This document shows, piece after piece, positions 7,955 to 16,673 of a stretch of DNA of 64,000 bases. Where the stretch lies: contig NZ_AGRW01000055.1 in the NCBI RefSeq assembly GCF_000255555.1, positions 62,001 through 126,000 of the forward strand, written 5' to 3'. Made by a program: the position numbers and the translations under genes. The notes under the pieces were generated by a model. That model ran no database searches and was not told where the DNA came from. It saw only the letters and a list, made by a program, of their open reading frames with translations. The DNA is from Treponema saccharophilum DSM 2985. GTDB lineage: Bacteria > Spirochaetota > Spirochaetia > Treponematales > Treponemataceae. Position 1 is the first letter of the stretch, and each line of letters opens with the position of its first letter.

Positions 7955-10900
7955 TTAGCCGGGCATATGGATAATTTCCCGCGGCTTGCTTCCGTTTGCG
8001 GGGCCGACGATTCCGCGCTCCTCCATTTCCTCGACGAGTCGCGCCGCCCTGTTGTAGCCTATTTTGAGCCTGCGCTGGATGTAGCTTGCGCTCGCTTTTC
8101 CCGACTGGATGACAATCTGGAGCGCCTGGTCGTAAAGCGGGTCGCTTCCGTCGTCGAACATGCTCTCGCCGCTTCCGCCGTCGTCCTCGTCCTCGTCGAC
8201 GAACATTTCCTCATCGATGTATTCCGGCTCGCCGTACGTCTTCACGAATTCCACGACGCGCTCAACCTCGTCATCGCCCACGAGCGTTCCCTGGATGCGC
8301 GACGGGAACGGATCTGTCACGCCGACGTAGAGCATATCGCCTTTTCCTAGAAGCTTGTCCGCGCCGAGCTGGTCGATTATGATTCGGCTGTCCATTTTTG
8401 ACGCGACCATGAACGCGATTCTGCTCGGGATGTTCGCTTTGATGAGGCCGGTGATGACATCGACGGACGGGCGCTGCGTCGCAAGGACGAGATGGATTCC
8501 GACAGCGCGGCTCATTGCGGCAAGGCGCGCGATTGTCGTCTCAAGCTCCTTTCCCGTTGTCGCCATCAAATCCGCGAATTCGTCGATTATGACGACGATA
8601 TACGGAAGTTTTTCCGTCGCGATGTGCTTCTCTACGATTTTTTTGTTGTACGAGATGATGTTCCTGACTCCCATTCCGTCGAGGAGCGCGTACCGCCGTT
8701 CCATCTCGCACAGGCAGTACTGAAGGGACTGGAGCGCCCGTTTCGGCTCCGTGATTACGGGCGTGAGAAGATGCGGAATGTCGTTGTAGAGCTTGAGCTC
8801 GACGATTTTCGGATCGACGAGGACGAGCTTCACCTGCTCGGGGCTCCGTTTGTAGAGAATCGAAAGCAGCATCGAGTTTACGCAGACCGATTTTCCCGCG
8901 CCCGTCGAGCCGGCAATAAGAAGATGCGGCGTTTTTGCCAAATCGAGCAGCTGCGCCTCTCCCGAAATATCCTTTCCGAGAACGACCGGAATTGCCATTT
9001 TATCGAACGCCGGCAGATTCTGCTCGATTATTTCCTTGAAGCTTACGATTGCCCGGCTTTTGTTCGGGACTTCGATTCCCACGGCGTGCTTTCCTGGAAT
9101 CGGGGCGACGATTCGGATGGAAGCCGCCGCGAGCCTGAGCGCTATATTGTCCTGCAGCGCGACGATTTTGCTGAGTTTCACGCCGGGCGCCGGAAGAAGC
9201 TCGTACATCGTTACGGCAGGTCCTTTCCGTATTCCCGTAACCTCCGCCTCAATCTTGAATTCCGAGAGAGTCGCCTTCAGTTCCTCGCCGGCTTTCCGCG
9301 TCTCTTCGTCAACAATCCAGTATTCGTTTCCCGGATACGTGTCGAGCAAATCGGTCGGCACCGAATACGGCCCCTTCCTGAATTTTTGCGACTCGGGAAT
9401 CGAGTTGTTCGTCGAAGGACGGAACGGGTCCGTTTTTGCATCGTCGTTCTCGTCGTCATCCTCGTCATCGGAATCGTCCAAGTCGTCCGTCACGTTCATC
9501 TTGTGGTTCATCGCGCGGCTCAAATCGTCGAAATCCTCGTCGCCTTCCTCATTTTCCGCGCTTTCCTGCTCGTCGTCGTATTCGATGACGTTCCCGTCCG
9601 AGTCGACAACAGGGCGCGCGGTCGGGTCGAATTCGTACCGGGCGCCGTTTTCCTCGTGATTTTTTCCCGCTTCGTCCAACGCTTTCTGAGCCGCCGACTC
9701 AATCTCCGCGAACGCCGCCTGCCTTTCCGCGCGCGCTCTCTCGATTTCCTTGTCGTCCTCGTTTTGTTCGATTTCTTCGCGGTCGGGGATGGCAGAATCC
9801 GCCGCCGCGCGCTCATCCGTGTTGTCCCCGTCTTTCAGAACAGGATTCGCCGCCGCGTCGTCGTCCATCAGCGAGAAAATTCCCCCGACAAGTTCCCCCG
9901 CAATCTCCGCCTCCGCCAAATCGCCTTCGTCGTCTGCGGAATCGATTTCTCTTTCCTCGTTTTCGGAATCGCTTTCCGGTTCGACGTTTTCGGAGTCGAT
10001 TTCAGCTTCGTCGTTTTCGGAATCGTTTTCGCTTTCGTCATTTTCGGAGTCGTTTTCGCTTTCGTCATTTGCGGAATTGATTTCGCTTTCGTCATTTTCG
10101 GAGTCGATTTCGCTTTCGCCGTTTGCGGAATCGTTTTCGATTTCGTCGTCTGCGGAGTCGCTTTCCGTTTCCTCATTCGCGGAGTCGATTTCAGCTTCGT
10201 CATTTGCGGAATCGCTTTCCGTTTCCTCATTTGCGGAGTCGATTTCGCTTTCGACGTTTTCGGAATCGCTTTCGCTTTCGTCATTTTCGGAGTTGATTTC
10301 GCTTTCGTCGATTTCGGAATCGCTTTCAGTTTTGTCGTTTTCGGAATCGTTTTCGCTTTTGTCGTTTTCGGAGTCGATTTCGCTTTCGTCGTTTTCGGAG
10401 TTGATTTCGCTTTCGACGTTTTCGGAATCGATTTCCGTTTCGACGTTTTCGGAATCGATTTCGCTTTCCTCGTTTTCGGAATTGATTTCGCTTTCCTCGT
10501 TCGCGCTTTCCTCGTTTTTGGAGTCGATTTGCTCTGTTGCGGGGGGATTGTCGAAGATGTGGGCGAAGGGGTTTTCGTCTTCGGTCTCGTAGGAGGTGGA
10601 TAGTATTTCGGAGGCGGGCGGGATGGCGGGGGCGGTGATGTCGAGCGTCGGCTCGCCGTCGTCGATTTTCGTGCTTTCCTCAAGCATTTCGTCGAGGTAG
10701 ACCGGTTTTACGTCGTTCCGCACGAAGTCGAGGATTTTGTCGCCGATTGCCATGTCCACGAACGTCACCGGCTCGTCCTTCGCGCGCTTTCTCCACGGGG
10801 ATTTTTTCTTGTCGTCGATTTCCGTCGCTTCCTCAAGGACGTCGTTCAGGTAAACGGAGCGGACTTGTTCCTCGATTTTCTCGCCTTTTTCGTAGTTCTT

Positions 10901-11398
10901 GAAATTGAGGACGCCGTCCTCGGAAACGCGCTCCTGCACGATGTCGCCGAAAATCGCAATCAGGATGAATTCGCCGACGACCATCATCGTCCCGAGCAGA
11001 ATCGTCGAGAACAGCTCGATTCCGAGAACTGTTCCGGTGCTTGTCGCGGAAAAATGCCTGCACAGGCGCTCCATCGCGACGAGGGTGAAAAACGGGACTA
11101 TCGAAAGCGCGAGAATCACGCCGTTTTTGATTTTCCATTCGCGCCCAATCATCTGAAGCGCCGAGACGAGAAAAAACGCCGGTATGAAAAGCGAGCTTAT
11201 TCCGTATGCGCCCGAAAGCATTCTCCCGAACCGATAGAGCGCGTTGTTGTGCGCCGCGCTGTTCCCGCCGAAATCGATTGCGACGAGAAGAAGCGAGATG
11301 AGAAAAACGGCGGCGAGCGTGAAAAGCGCCGTTCCGAGCGCCGTCGTTTTTTTGATTTTCCTTGAGAATTGCCAGATTTTGTCTAAAAGAGCGTTCAT
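7955..11398 (-). CDS. ftsK: DNA translocase FtsK/SpoIIIE with an acidic repeat linker
   Basis: Membrane-anchored DNA pump for chromosome segregation at the septum, 1147 residues. The N-terminus has about four membrane helices (residues 17-190). A long acidic linker follows, containing 21 copies of a 9-residue repeat at residues 303-491. The motor carries Walker A GSTGAGKS at about 830-837 and Walker B VVIIDEFADLM, and the C-terminal gamma winged helix starts at DPLYDQALQIV (DNA-polarity reading). I chose the ATG at 11396-11398, giving MNALLDKIWQF; the frame stays open 36 codons further, but that stretch is not FtsK-like. A -10-like TATCAT ends 7 bases before the ATG and there is no ribosome binding site. 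Convergent with trkA, 21 bases apart. Confidence 0.95.
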   Translation of the reverse strand: MNALLDKIWQFSRKIKKTTALGTALFTLAAVFLISLLLVAIDFGGNSAAHNNALYRFGRMLSGAYGISSLFIPAFFLVSALQMIGREWKIKNGVILALSIVPFFTLVAMERLCRHFSATSTGTVLGIELFSTILLGTMMVVGEFILIAIFGDIVQERVSEDGVLNFKNYEKGEKIEEQVRSVYLNDVLEEATEIDDKKKSPWRKRAKDEPVTFVDMAIGDKILDFVRNDVKPVYLDEMLEESTKIDDGEPTLDITAPAIPPASEILSTSYETEDENPFAHIFDNPPATEQIDSKNEESANEESEINSENEESEIDSENVETEIDSENVESEINSENDESEIDSENDKSENDSENDKTESDSEIDESEINSENDESESDSENVESEIDSANEETESDSANDEAEIDSANEETESDSADDEIENDSANGESEIDSENDESEINSANDESENDSENDESENDSENDEAEIDSENVEPESDSENEEREIDSADDEGDLAEAEIAGELVGGIFSLMDDDAAANPVLKDGDNTDERAAADSAIPDREEIEQNEDDKEIERARAERQAAFAEIESAAQKALDEAGKNHEENGARYEFDPTARPVVDSDGNVIEYDDEQESAENEEGDEDFDDLSRAMNHKMNVTDDLDDSDDEDDDENDDAKTDPFRPSTNNSIPESQKFRKGPYSVPTDLLDTYPGNEYWIVDEETRKAGEELKATLSEFKIEAEVTGIRKGPAVTMYELLPAPGVKLSKIVALQDNIALRLAAASIRIVAPIPGKHAVGIEVPNKSRAIVSFKEIIEQNLPAFDKMAIPVVLGKDISGEAQLLDLAKTPHLLIAGSTGAGKSVCVNSMLLSILYKRSPEQVKLVLVDPKIVELKLYNDIPHLLTPVITEPKRALQSLQYCLCEMERRYALLDGMGVRNIISYNKKIVEKHIATEKLPYIVVIIDEFADLMATTGKELETTIARLAAMSRAVGIHLVLATQRPSVDVITGLIKANIPSRIAFMVASKMDSRIIIDQLGADKLLGKGDMLYVGVTDPFPSRIQGTLVGDDEVERVVEFVKTYGEPEYIDEEMFVDEDEDDGGSGESMFDDGSDPLYDQALQIVIQSGKASASYIQRRLKIGYNRAARLVEEMEERGIVGPANGSKPREIIHMPG
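9926..10492 (-). repeat. 21 tandem 27-bp units inside ftsK coding a 9-residue acidic repeat
   Basis: Exactly 567 bases, 21 units of 27, coding variants of SEIDSENDE (for example TEIDSENVE, SESDSENVE, AEIDSANEE). The units differ mostly by single codons, so the array expanded by slippage or recombination while keeping frame and charge. It forms part of the flexible linker between the FtsK membrane anchor and motor. The complementary strand is open for hundreds of codons here only as a by-product of the repeat. Confidence 0.95.
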
Positions 11399-11591
11399 AA
11401 CTGTAATGATATGCCGTTTGAAAATTAGTGATGATTTTTTTGCGAACGGTTTTCCGTTTTGCCTTCGTCCCAAAACGCGCGGGGCGGAATTCGAACGAAA
11501 AACCATTTTCTATTATCGGATTCTGCGATGGCCCATCAAACCATTTTTTGCGCGCGTTCCCGCTTTTTTGCTGCGTGCCGATAATGGGGGA

Positions 11592-13037
11592 ATGGACGTG
11601 TTTGTATTTTTCAGGCTGATTTTCATCGTTCTCGCTGTCGTCGGGATTTCGCTTCTGCTTCCGCTCGGGGTTGCCGTTGCCTGCGGGGAGAATTCCGTCG
11701 TTCCGTCGTTCCTCATCCCGATGATTGTTTCCGTCGCGCTCGGATTGTTTTTCTTTTTTGCGGGAAAAAAGAAGACGGTGCGGTTTTCGACCCGCTCGGT
11801 GTTCCTTTTTGTCGCGTCCGCGTGGATTTTCATAAGCCTTTTCGGTTCCGTTCCCCTTCTGATGTCCGGCGAATTCGCCTCTTTTTCCGACGCGTTTTTC
11901 GAAAGCTGCTCGGGCTTCACGACGACGGGCGCGACGGTTCTCTCCGATATCGAACGCCTTCCGAGAAGTTTGAATTTGTGGCGGTGCGAGATGCACTGGC
12001 TCGGCGGAATGGGAATAATCGCGCTCACCGTCGCGCTCCTTCCGCTTCTGGGCGTCGGCGGGTTCAACCTTATAAAGGCGGAAAGCACCGGCCCCGAGAA
12101 GGGAAAGATAACGCCGAAAATGGCGAACACCGCGGAAATGCTCTGGATTCTCTACGGCTCGCTGACGCTCCTGCTTGCGCTCGCGCTGAAAATATGCGGG
12201 ATGGACGCGATTGACTGCATTTCGTACGCGTTCTCCACGCTCGGAACGGGCGGATTCGCGACGAGAAATGCAAGCGTCGCCTCGTACGGTTCCGCGCCAA
12301 TCGAAATCGTCTGCACCGTTTTCATGTTTCTTGCCGGAGTGAATTTCAGCCTCTATTTCTACATAGTCACCGGAAAATTCTCCGAGGTCAGGCGCAACAC
12401 CGAATTGAAGGCGTACCTCGTGATTTGCCTCGTTTTTTCCATATTAATAGCGGTTTTTCTTGTTCCCCAGTTCGGCGGGTTCTTTTCCGCGCTGCGCTAT
12501 TCGGCGTTTCAGGTCGCCTCGATTGTCAGCTCGACGGGTTACATGACGTCCGACTATCTTTCGTGGAGCCCTCCCGCGCAGTTCGTCATATTCGCGCTTT
12601 TTTTTGTCGGCGGCTGTTCCGGTTCGACTGCCGGCGGGTTCAAGGTCGTGCGGTGGTGCATCCTGGCAAAGCAGTGCAGGAACGAGATGATGAAAATGCT
12701 CCATCCCCACGGCGTTTTTTCGATTCGGCTGAACGGAAGCGCGGGGAGAAATGACCTTGTTTTTACGATAGGCTCGTTCGTTTTCGTCTATTTCGGGCTC
12801 GTCGTGTTCACGACGTTCCTGGGGACGCTCGGGCATCTCGACGTACTGACATCGTTCACGGCGTCGCTTTCCATGGTCGGGAACATCGGTCCCGCGTTCG
12901 GCTCGCTCGGTCCCGCGGACAACTACGGGGTCCTGCCTCCCGCGCTTAAATTCTGGTACTGTTTCGCGATGATTGCCGGCCGCCTTGAGCTGTACAACCT
13001 GCTCATCCTCTTCCTCCCCGAATTCTGGCGGAAGTGA
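11592..13037 (+). CDS. trkH: Trk-type potassium uptake channel TrkH
   Basis: Inner-membrane potassium channel subunit, 481 residues, with the four M-P-M repeats of the Trk/Ktr family. Selectivity-filter segments are visible as SCSGFTTTGATV (residue about 105), FSTLGTGGFATRNAS, IVSSTGYMTSDY and SMVGNIGPAFGSLGP, and the motif GGCSGSTAGGFKVVR is present. The ATG at 11592 gives MDVFVFFRLIFIVLAVVG, a proper first helix. Upstream, GATAAT ends 6 bases before this ATG, and the intervening GGGGGA is too close to act as a normal ribosome binding site. It works with TrkA, encoded 3.6 kb upstream. Divergent from ftsK. Confidence 0.94.
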   Translation: MDVFVFFRLIFIVLAVVGISLLLPLGVAVACGENSVVPSFLIPMIVSVALGLFFFFAGKKKTVRFSTRSVFLFVASAWIFISLFGSVPLLMSGEFASFSDAFFESCSGFTTTGATVLSDIERLPRSLNLWRCEMHWLGGMGIIALTVALLPLLGVGGFNLIKAESTGPEKGKITPKMANTAEMLWILYGSLTLLLALALKICGMDAIDCISYAFSTLGTGGFATRNASVASYGSAPIEIVCTVFMFLAGVNFSLYFYIVTGKFSEVRRNTELKAYLVICLVFSILIAVFLVPQFGGFFSALRYSAFQVASIVSSTGYMTSDYLSWSPPAQFVIFALFFVGGCSGSTAGGFKVVRWCILAKQCRNEMMKMLHPHGVFSIRLNGSAGRNDLVFTIGSFVFVYFGLVVFTTFLGTLGHLDVLTSFTASLSMVGNIGPAFGSLGPADNYGVLPPALKFWYCFAMIAGRLELYNLLILFLPEFWRK

Positions 13038-13222
13038 ACGGCAGTTTTCAGAACGCTTATGACTTTGCGTGTCATTCCGAACAAAATCAACATGGTGGCG
13101 GGGACTTGCTGTATGAGGCTGGACGGGCGCGGCTGCCTTGCTGTTTTGCAAGGAATCGTGATTCTTCCGTTCGGTGATGAAATATGCTTGCTGCTTCAAA
13201 CGAATTCATTTCGGAGAAAAAG

Positions 13223-13248
13223 TGCCTCCCGTAACGGAGGCATTTTTT
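13223..13248 (+). terminator. Rho-independent terminator
   Basis: TGCCTCC (13223-13229) pairs with GGAGGCA (13236-13242) around a 6-base loop, followed by six T. The opposite strand reads GCACTTTTT after the stem, so it can also serve purA. Confidence 0.8.
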
Positions 13249-13299
13249 CTCGCCTGAGTTTTTCCGCTCTCCTTTATAGTTGATTGACTTGAGAAGTGT

Positions 13300-13335
13300 C
13301 ATGCTGAACGGATTGCGAAATCCCGTTTCAGCATG
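13300..13335. repeat. Dispersed intergenic palindrome
   Basis: CATGCTGAACGG (13300-13311) and CCGTTTCAGCATG (13323-13335) form an imperfect hairpin. Variants occur at 52221-52260 and 60626-60660, and half copies begin near 34105 and 13070. Confidence 0.65.
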
Positions 13336-13387
13336 GCAAGACCTGCATCAGCCGTTTTTTCAGGCAGAGCGTTTCGGAGAAGGCGGG

Positions 13388-14617
13388 TTATTTCCAGACG
13401 CCCGTGCGGATGAACGTCTCGTCGCGCTCGTATCCGACGCTTATGATTCCGACTTTTGTCTCGCAATAGTCCTCGATGAATTCGACGTAGTCGCGCGCTT
13501 CTTTCGGAAGCTTGTCGTACTCGCGGATGTTTTTGAGGCTCGTCTTCCAGCCCTTGAATTTCTTGAGGACGGGCTTGGCGTTCTCCATGTCCTCGACTCC
13601 GGCGGGGAAGTCCGTGACGATTTTTCCGCCGATGTCGTAGGCGACGCACGCCTCAATCTGCTCCATCGGGTCGTAGATGTCGAGATGGGTCAGGACGAGC
13701 GAGTCGAGCGAATTCACGCGGCATGCGTAGCGGAGCGCGACCAAATCGAGGTATCCGCACCGTCTTGCCCTTCCCGTCGTGACGCCGTATTCGCGTCCCG
13801 TCTCGCGCACTGTCCTGCACAGCTCGCTTTCCGCGGCGTCGGAATCGTTGAATTCCGTCGGCATAGGACCGTTTCCGACGCGCGTCTCGTACGCCTTGAA
13901 AACGCCGAGTATCTTGTCCAAATCGTGCGGTCCGATTCCGCATCCCGTCGCGGCTCCGGCAGCGCAGCTTGCGCCTGAAGAAACATACGGGTACGTTCCG
14001 GAATCGATGTCGAGCATCGCTCCCTGCGCACCCTCAAAAAGAATGTTCTCGTCCTTGTATTCGTGCATCTTCGCCGTCAAATCGACGCGCATGCTGATGA
14101 GGCGGTCGCGGTATTTGTCGAGGTACGCCTTGTCCTCTCCGTCGAATTCGGCCATCTTCTGCGCCCAGTCGAGGTCTGCGAGGCGGATTCCGTCGCGGTG
14201 GGCTTTTTCTGCGTATGCGATTCCGATTCCGCGTCCGGTCGTTCCAATCGGGCGTTTGCGCTCCGCGTCGCGCTTCTTGTCCATCTCGCGGTATCTCGGA
14301 AGGATGATGTGGGCGCGGTCGGAGATGAAGACGCGTCCTTCCCAATCGATTCCGTTGTCCTTGAGCATCTGGAGCTCGTTGAAAAGCGCCTCCGGGTCGA
14401 TTACCATTCCGGCACCGAGAAAGACGCTCTTGTCCTTGTAGAGGATTCCGCTCGGAACCTGGTGGAGCGCGTACTGCTTGCCGTCAACGACAATTGTGTG
14501 CCCGGCATTCGGTCCGCCCGCATACCTGACGACGTACTTCGCGTCCTCAGCCAAATAATCAACGATTTTACCTTTTCCCTCGTCGCCCCACTGCGCGCCG
14601 ATTACAACGACCTTCAT
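13388..14617 (-). CDS. purA: Adenylosuccinate synthetase
   Basis: Catalyses GTP-dependent condensation of IMP and aspartate to adenylosuccinate, the first committed step to AMP, in the cytoplasm. It has 409 residues, slightly shorter than the usual 430. The N-terminal GAQWGDEGKGKIVDYL loop at residues 7-22 (catalytic Asp and GTP P-loop), NAGHTIV, and the switch-region TTGRGIGIAY are all present, as is ARRCGYLDLVALR further on. The start ATG at 14615-14617 is preceded by GGGGGC. It stands alone: the divergent neighbour is a repeat region and the convergent one is trkH. Confidence 0.95.
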   Translation of the reverse strand: MKVVVIGAQWGDEGKGKIVDYLAEDAKYVVRYAGGPNAGHTIVVDGKQYALHQVPSGILYKDKSVFLGAGMVIDPEALFNELQMLKDNGIDWEGRVFISDRAHIILPRYREMDKKRDAERKRPIGTTGRGIGIAYAEKAHRDGIRLADLDWAQKMAEFDGEDKAYLDKYRDRLISMRVDLTAKMHEYKDENILFEGAQGAMLDIDSGTYPYVSSGASCAAGAATGCGIGPHDLDKILGVFKAYETRVGNGPMPTEFNDSDAAESELCRTVRETGREYGVTTGRARRCGYLDLVALRYACRVNSLDSLVLTHLDIYDPMEQIEACVAYDIGGKIVTDFPAGVEDMENAKPVLKKFKGWKTSLKNIREYDKLPKEARDYVEFIEDYCETKVGIISVGYERDETFIRTGVWK

Positions 14618-14699
14618 AAAAAGCCCCCAATAAGATTTGAATCGGAAAATCCGAAACGCAAAATGCTACGAATCATAGCACGGATTTGGGGTTCAGTTC

Positions 14700-14925
14700 T
14701 ATTGATTGCTTGGTCTTTTGGTCGTTCTAAGTCCGGATTTGTTGGAGCAATCATGTCCGGCACGCGGTGCGAGCCTCCTTTTGTGGGAGTGGTCTTTTAT
14801 GGGTTCTAAGTCCGGATTTGTTGGAGCAATCATGTCCGACACGCGGTGCGAGCCTCCTTTTGTGGCTGTCTGGTCTTTTGTGGGTTCTAAGTCCGGATTT
14901 GTTGGAGCAATCATGTCCGGCAAAA
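14700..14925. repeat. Three ~80 bp repeats related to the 5.7 kb array, inverted
   Basis: Three direct units whose motif GTTCTAAGTCCGGATTTG starts at 14724, 14803 and 14884. Read as the reverse complement, the 5.7 kb array has the same order of blocks: TTGCTTGGTCTT, GTTCTCAGTTTGGATT, GGAGCAA, then an ACGCG-rich end. The outer stem is kept with changed bases (GATTGCT with AGCAATC here, CGCTTGCT with AGCAAGCG there), at least in the first unit. It lies between purA and the lipoprotein gene. Confidence 0.85.
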
Positions 14926-14970
14926 AAAAGGGGGATGGAATGAAAATACGGAAAAAAAAATCCTAAAAAA

Positions 14971-14999
14971 TTGACGATGAATATTCATTCAGCTAGAAT
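14971..14999 (+). promoter_or_regulatory. Promoter of the lipoprotein gene, with 5' hairpin
   Basis: TTGACG (14971-14976), 17-base spacer, TAGAAT (14994-14999). The transcript would begin near 15006 and start at once with a CCCC-TTTT-GGGG hairpin (15008-15019), followed by AAAGGAG and the ATG at 15035. A hairpin at the very 5' end could stabilise the mRNA. Confidence 0.75.
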
Positions 15000-15034
15000 C
15001 AATATATCCCCTTTTGGGGGAAAGGAGTTTATAT

Positions 15035-15742
15035 ATGAAAATGACTAAATTTGTCGCGGTTGCTGTTGCGGCGGCTGCATCATTGCTTGCAAGCTGCGGA
15101 ACTACATCAAACGTAAACAATGTTCCGATGGTCGATAACGAAACTGTTATGATTGACTATCAGGGAAAGTCTATGGGCGGAGCAATCCCGAAGTGGGTCA
15201 ACGCGGCTCTTGACGGAACTCGGTCTGGCGTGGCGAAGACGCTCGAGCTTGACAACAAGCAGCTTTTCGTTTTCATCAAGAAGGGCACCGACCTCGACTT
15301 CCTCCAGATTTGGACCGACAACGTTGATGTCCGCGCCGAGGTTTCGAATTCGTTCTCGCAGGCTGTCGCTCAGGCTGCGGACGCAAGCATTCAGGCGAGT
15401 GATGCCGCAGGAAAGCAGTCAAAGGAAAAGTCTGTCGGTCTTCTCACGAAGACGCTCTCAGCTCTTGAGCTGAACGGACTCCTCAAGGAGGCTCAGTTCT
15501 GGACCCGCACTCGCAGCGTCAACGAGAAATTCGTCGGAAAGAAGCAGGGCTCTGTTCCGGGCGACCAGTACTATGATTACGAGTACAACTACATCGTCGT
15601 GTTCGCTATGGACAAGGATGTGTACCAGACACAGCTCGATGCGGCTTTGAACGGAGTTGAGGACAACACGTCAGAGACCGAGCTCCTCAAAAAGGCACTC
15701 AGCACAAGCCTTCTTGAGCCGCTTATCAGCGAGTCAAAATAA
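15035..15742 (+). CDS. Lipoprotein of unknown function, paralogue of next gene
   Basis: 235 residues. A short basic start, an Ala/Val-rich hydrophobic stretch and the lipobox LLASC with Cys21 mark an exported lipoprotein. The mature part (IDYQGKSMGGAIPKWVNAAL onward) aligns by eye with the next gene product: both begin with a Val/Ile-Asp-Tyr/Trp-x-Gly-Lys/Arg stretch, then GG, a Pro-x-Trp-Val, and a hydrophobic FVFIKKG / IVFIVSG strand. The function is unknown; it may be a periplasmic protein of a spirochaete-enriched family. The start is supported by AAAGGAG 7 bases upstream. It has its own promoter and no obvious operon partner except the paralogue 181 bases downstream. Confidence 0.8.
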   Translation: MKMTKFVAVAVAAAASLLASCGTTSNVNNVPMVDNETVMIDYQGKSMGGAIPKWVNAALDGTRSGVAKTLELDNKQLFVFIKKGTDLDFLQIWTDNVDVRAEVSNSFSQAVAQAADASIQASDAAGKQSKEKSVGLLTKTLSALELNGLLKEAQFWTRTRSVNEKFVGKKQGSVPGDQYYDYEYNYIVVFAMDKDVYQTQLDAALNGVEDNTSETELLKKALSTSLLEPLISESK

Positions 15743-15923
15743 CGGCTGACCGCAAACGAAATCTCCTTCGTCTTTTTTATGGATGAGGGAGATTTTTTTT
15801 GTTCCGCCGATGTTCGTTTCGGTTCCGTGCCGCGTTGTTCGTCTGCGCGTTTCTGGAACCTGCTTTGCGCACGGAAAAGACGGTTTTCCGCTGTTTTTCC
15901 GCACGCGCGTTTTAGGAGGAATT

Positions 15924-16532
15924 ATGAGAATCGGAAGGTTCGTTGCGGCGGCTTTTCTGCTTGCGATGGCGGCAGAAGCGTTCGCGAAGGAGAGCGTTGT
16001 CGATTGGAAGGGGCGCGAATTCGGCGGGAAGAAGAATCCGTCATGGGTTTCCGCCGCAGAAAAAGGGAAGGAATCGAAGGTACGGAAGCTGCTCAAAATA
16101 GACAAGGACGACATTGTGTTCATCGTTTCGGGAGAAGGGGAAGACAGCGAGCTTGCCGACCTCGACGCGAAATCGAAGATTGATTCGCTTATCCTTGAGC
16201 GGTTCGTGACGGAAACCTCCGCCTCGTCGTCGTATTCCCGCGAGGAAATCCTTTCCGGGGCTGTCGTCATAGTCGGTGTCGTCGACTGCGCCGATTTCTG
16301 GGTCGCGACAAAAAACGGCGATTCCGTTTCCTACAAGGCGTTCCGCGTGAAGTCTATTTCGGCTCCCGTGTGGAGCGCCCTAAAATCGAAGAGAATTGCC
16401 GAGCTTGACGGCCGCGCGAAACCTGCCGAAGCCGAGCCTGAATCCGTCGCGGAGGACGTTCCCGCCGAAAATGCCGAAAATGCCGAAAATGCCGGGAACG
16501 AGGACGACGTTCCGGAAATATTCGTCGATTAG
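15924..16532 (+). CDS. Secreted protein paralogous to the upstream lipoprotein
   Basis: 202 residues with a cleavable signal peptide (MRIGRFVAAAFLLAMAAEAFA, cleavage probably before KES) but no lipobox Cys, unlike its paralogue. The core VVDWKGREFGGKKNPSW corresponds to the same segment of the upstream gene. The C-terminus is a low-complexity acidic tail with repeated Glu-Asn-Ala (AENAENAENAGNEDD). The start at 15924 is set by AGGAGG just upstream. The pair probably arose by tandem duplication followed by a switch in anchoring. Function unknown. Confidence 0.75.
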   Translation: MRIGRFVAAAFLLAMAAEAFAKESVVDWKGREFGGKKNPSWVSAAEKGKESKVRKLLKIDKDDIVFIVSGEGEDSELADLDAKSKIDSLILERFVTETSASSSYSREEILSGAVVIVGVVDCADFWVATKNGDSVSYKAFRVKSISAPVWSALKSKRIAELDGRAKPAEAEPESVAEDVPAENAENAENAGNEDDVPEIFVD

Positions 16533-16673
16533 CGGGCCGTTCACCATAAAATCGTGTTCCTGAATTCCCGATTGCCCGATTTCGTTTTTGGGGCGGAATC
16601 GGGCTAAAAGTACGCGTTACTTTTACCGCTTTTCATAATAAAATCTGCGAAACACAATTTTAGAGGTAAAACG

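Larger units (their letters stand above)
13038..13387. other. Intergenic region between convergent trkH and purA
   Basis: 350 bases without a convincing gene. It holds a bidirectional terminator (13223-13248), one dispersed palindrome of the GTCATGCTGAACG type (13300-13335) and half of another near 13070. The short open frames here have no ribosome binding sites or recognisable products. Confidence 0.6.

Noticed and set aside
8492-10603. Very long open frame on the plus strand opposite ftsK
   Set aside because: It is the mirror of the high-G+C ftsK gene and its 27-bp repeats, with Phe/Val low complexity and no ribosome binding site or family match.
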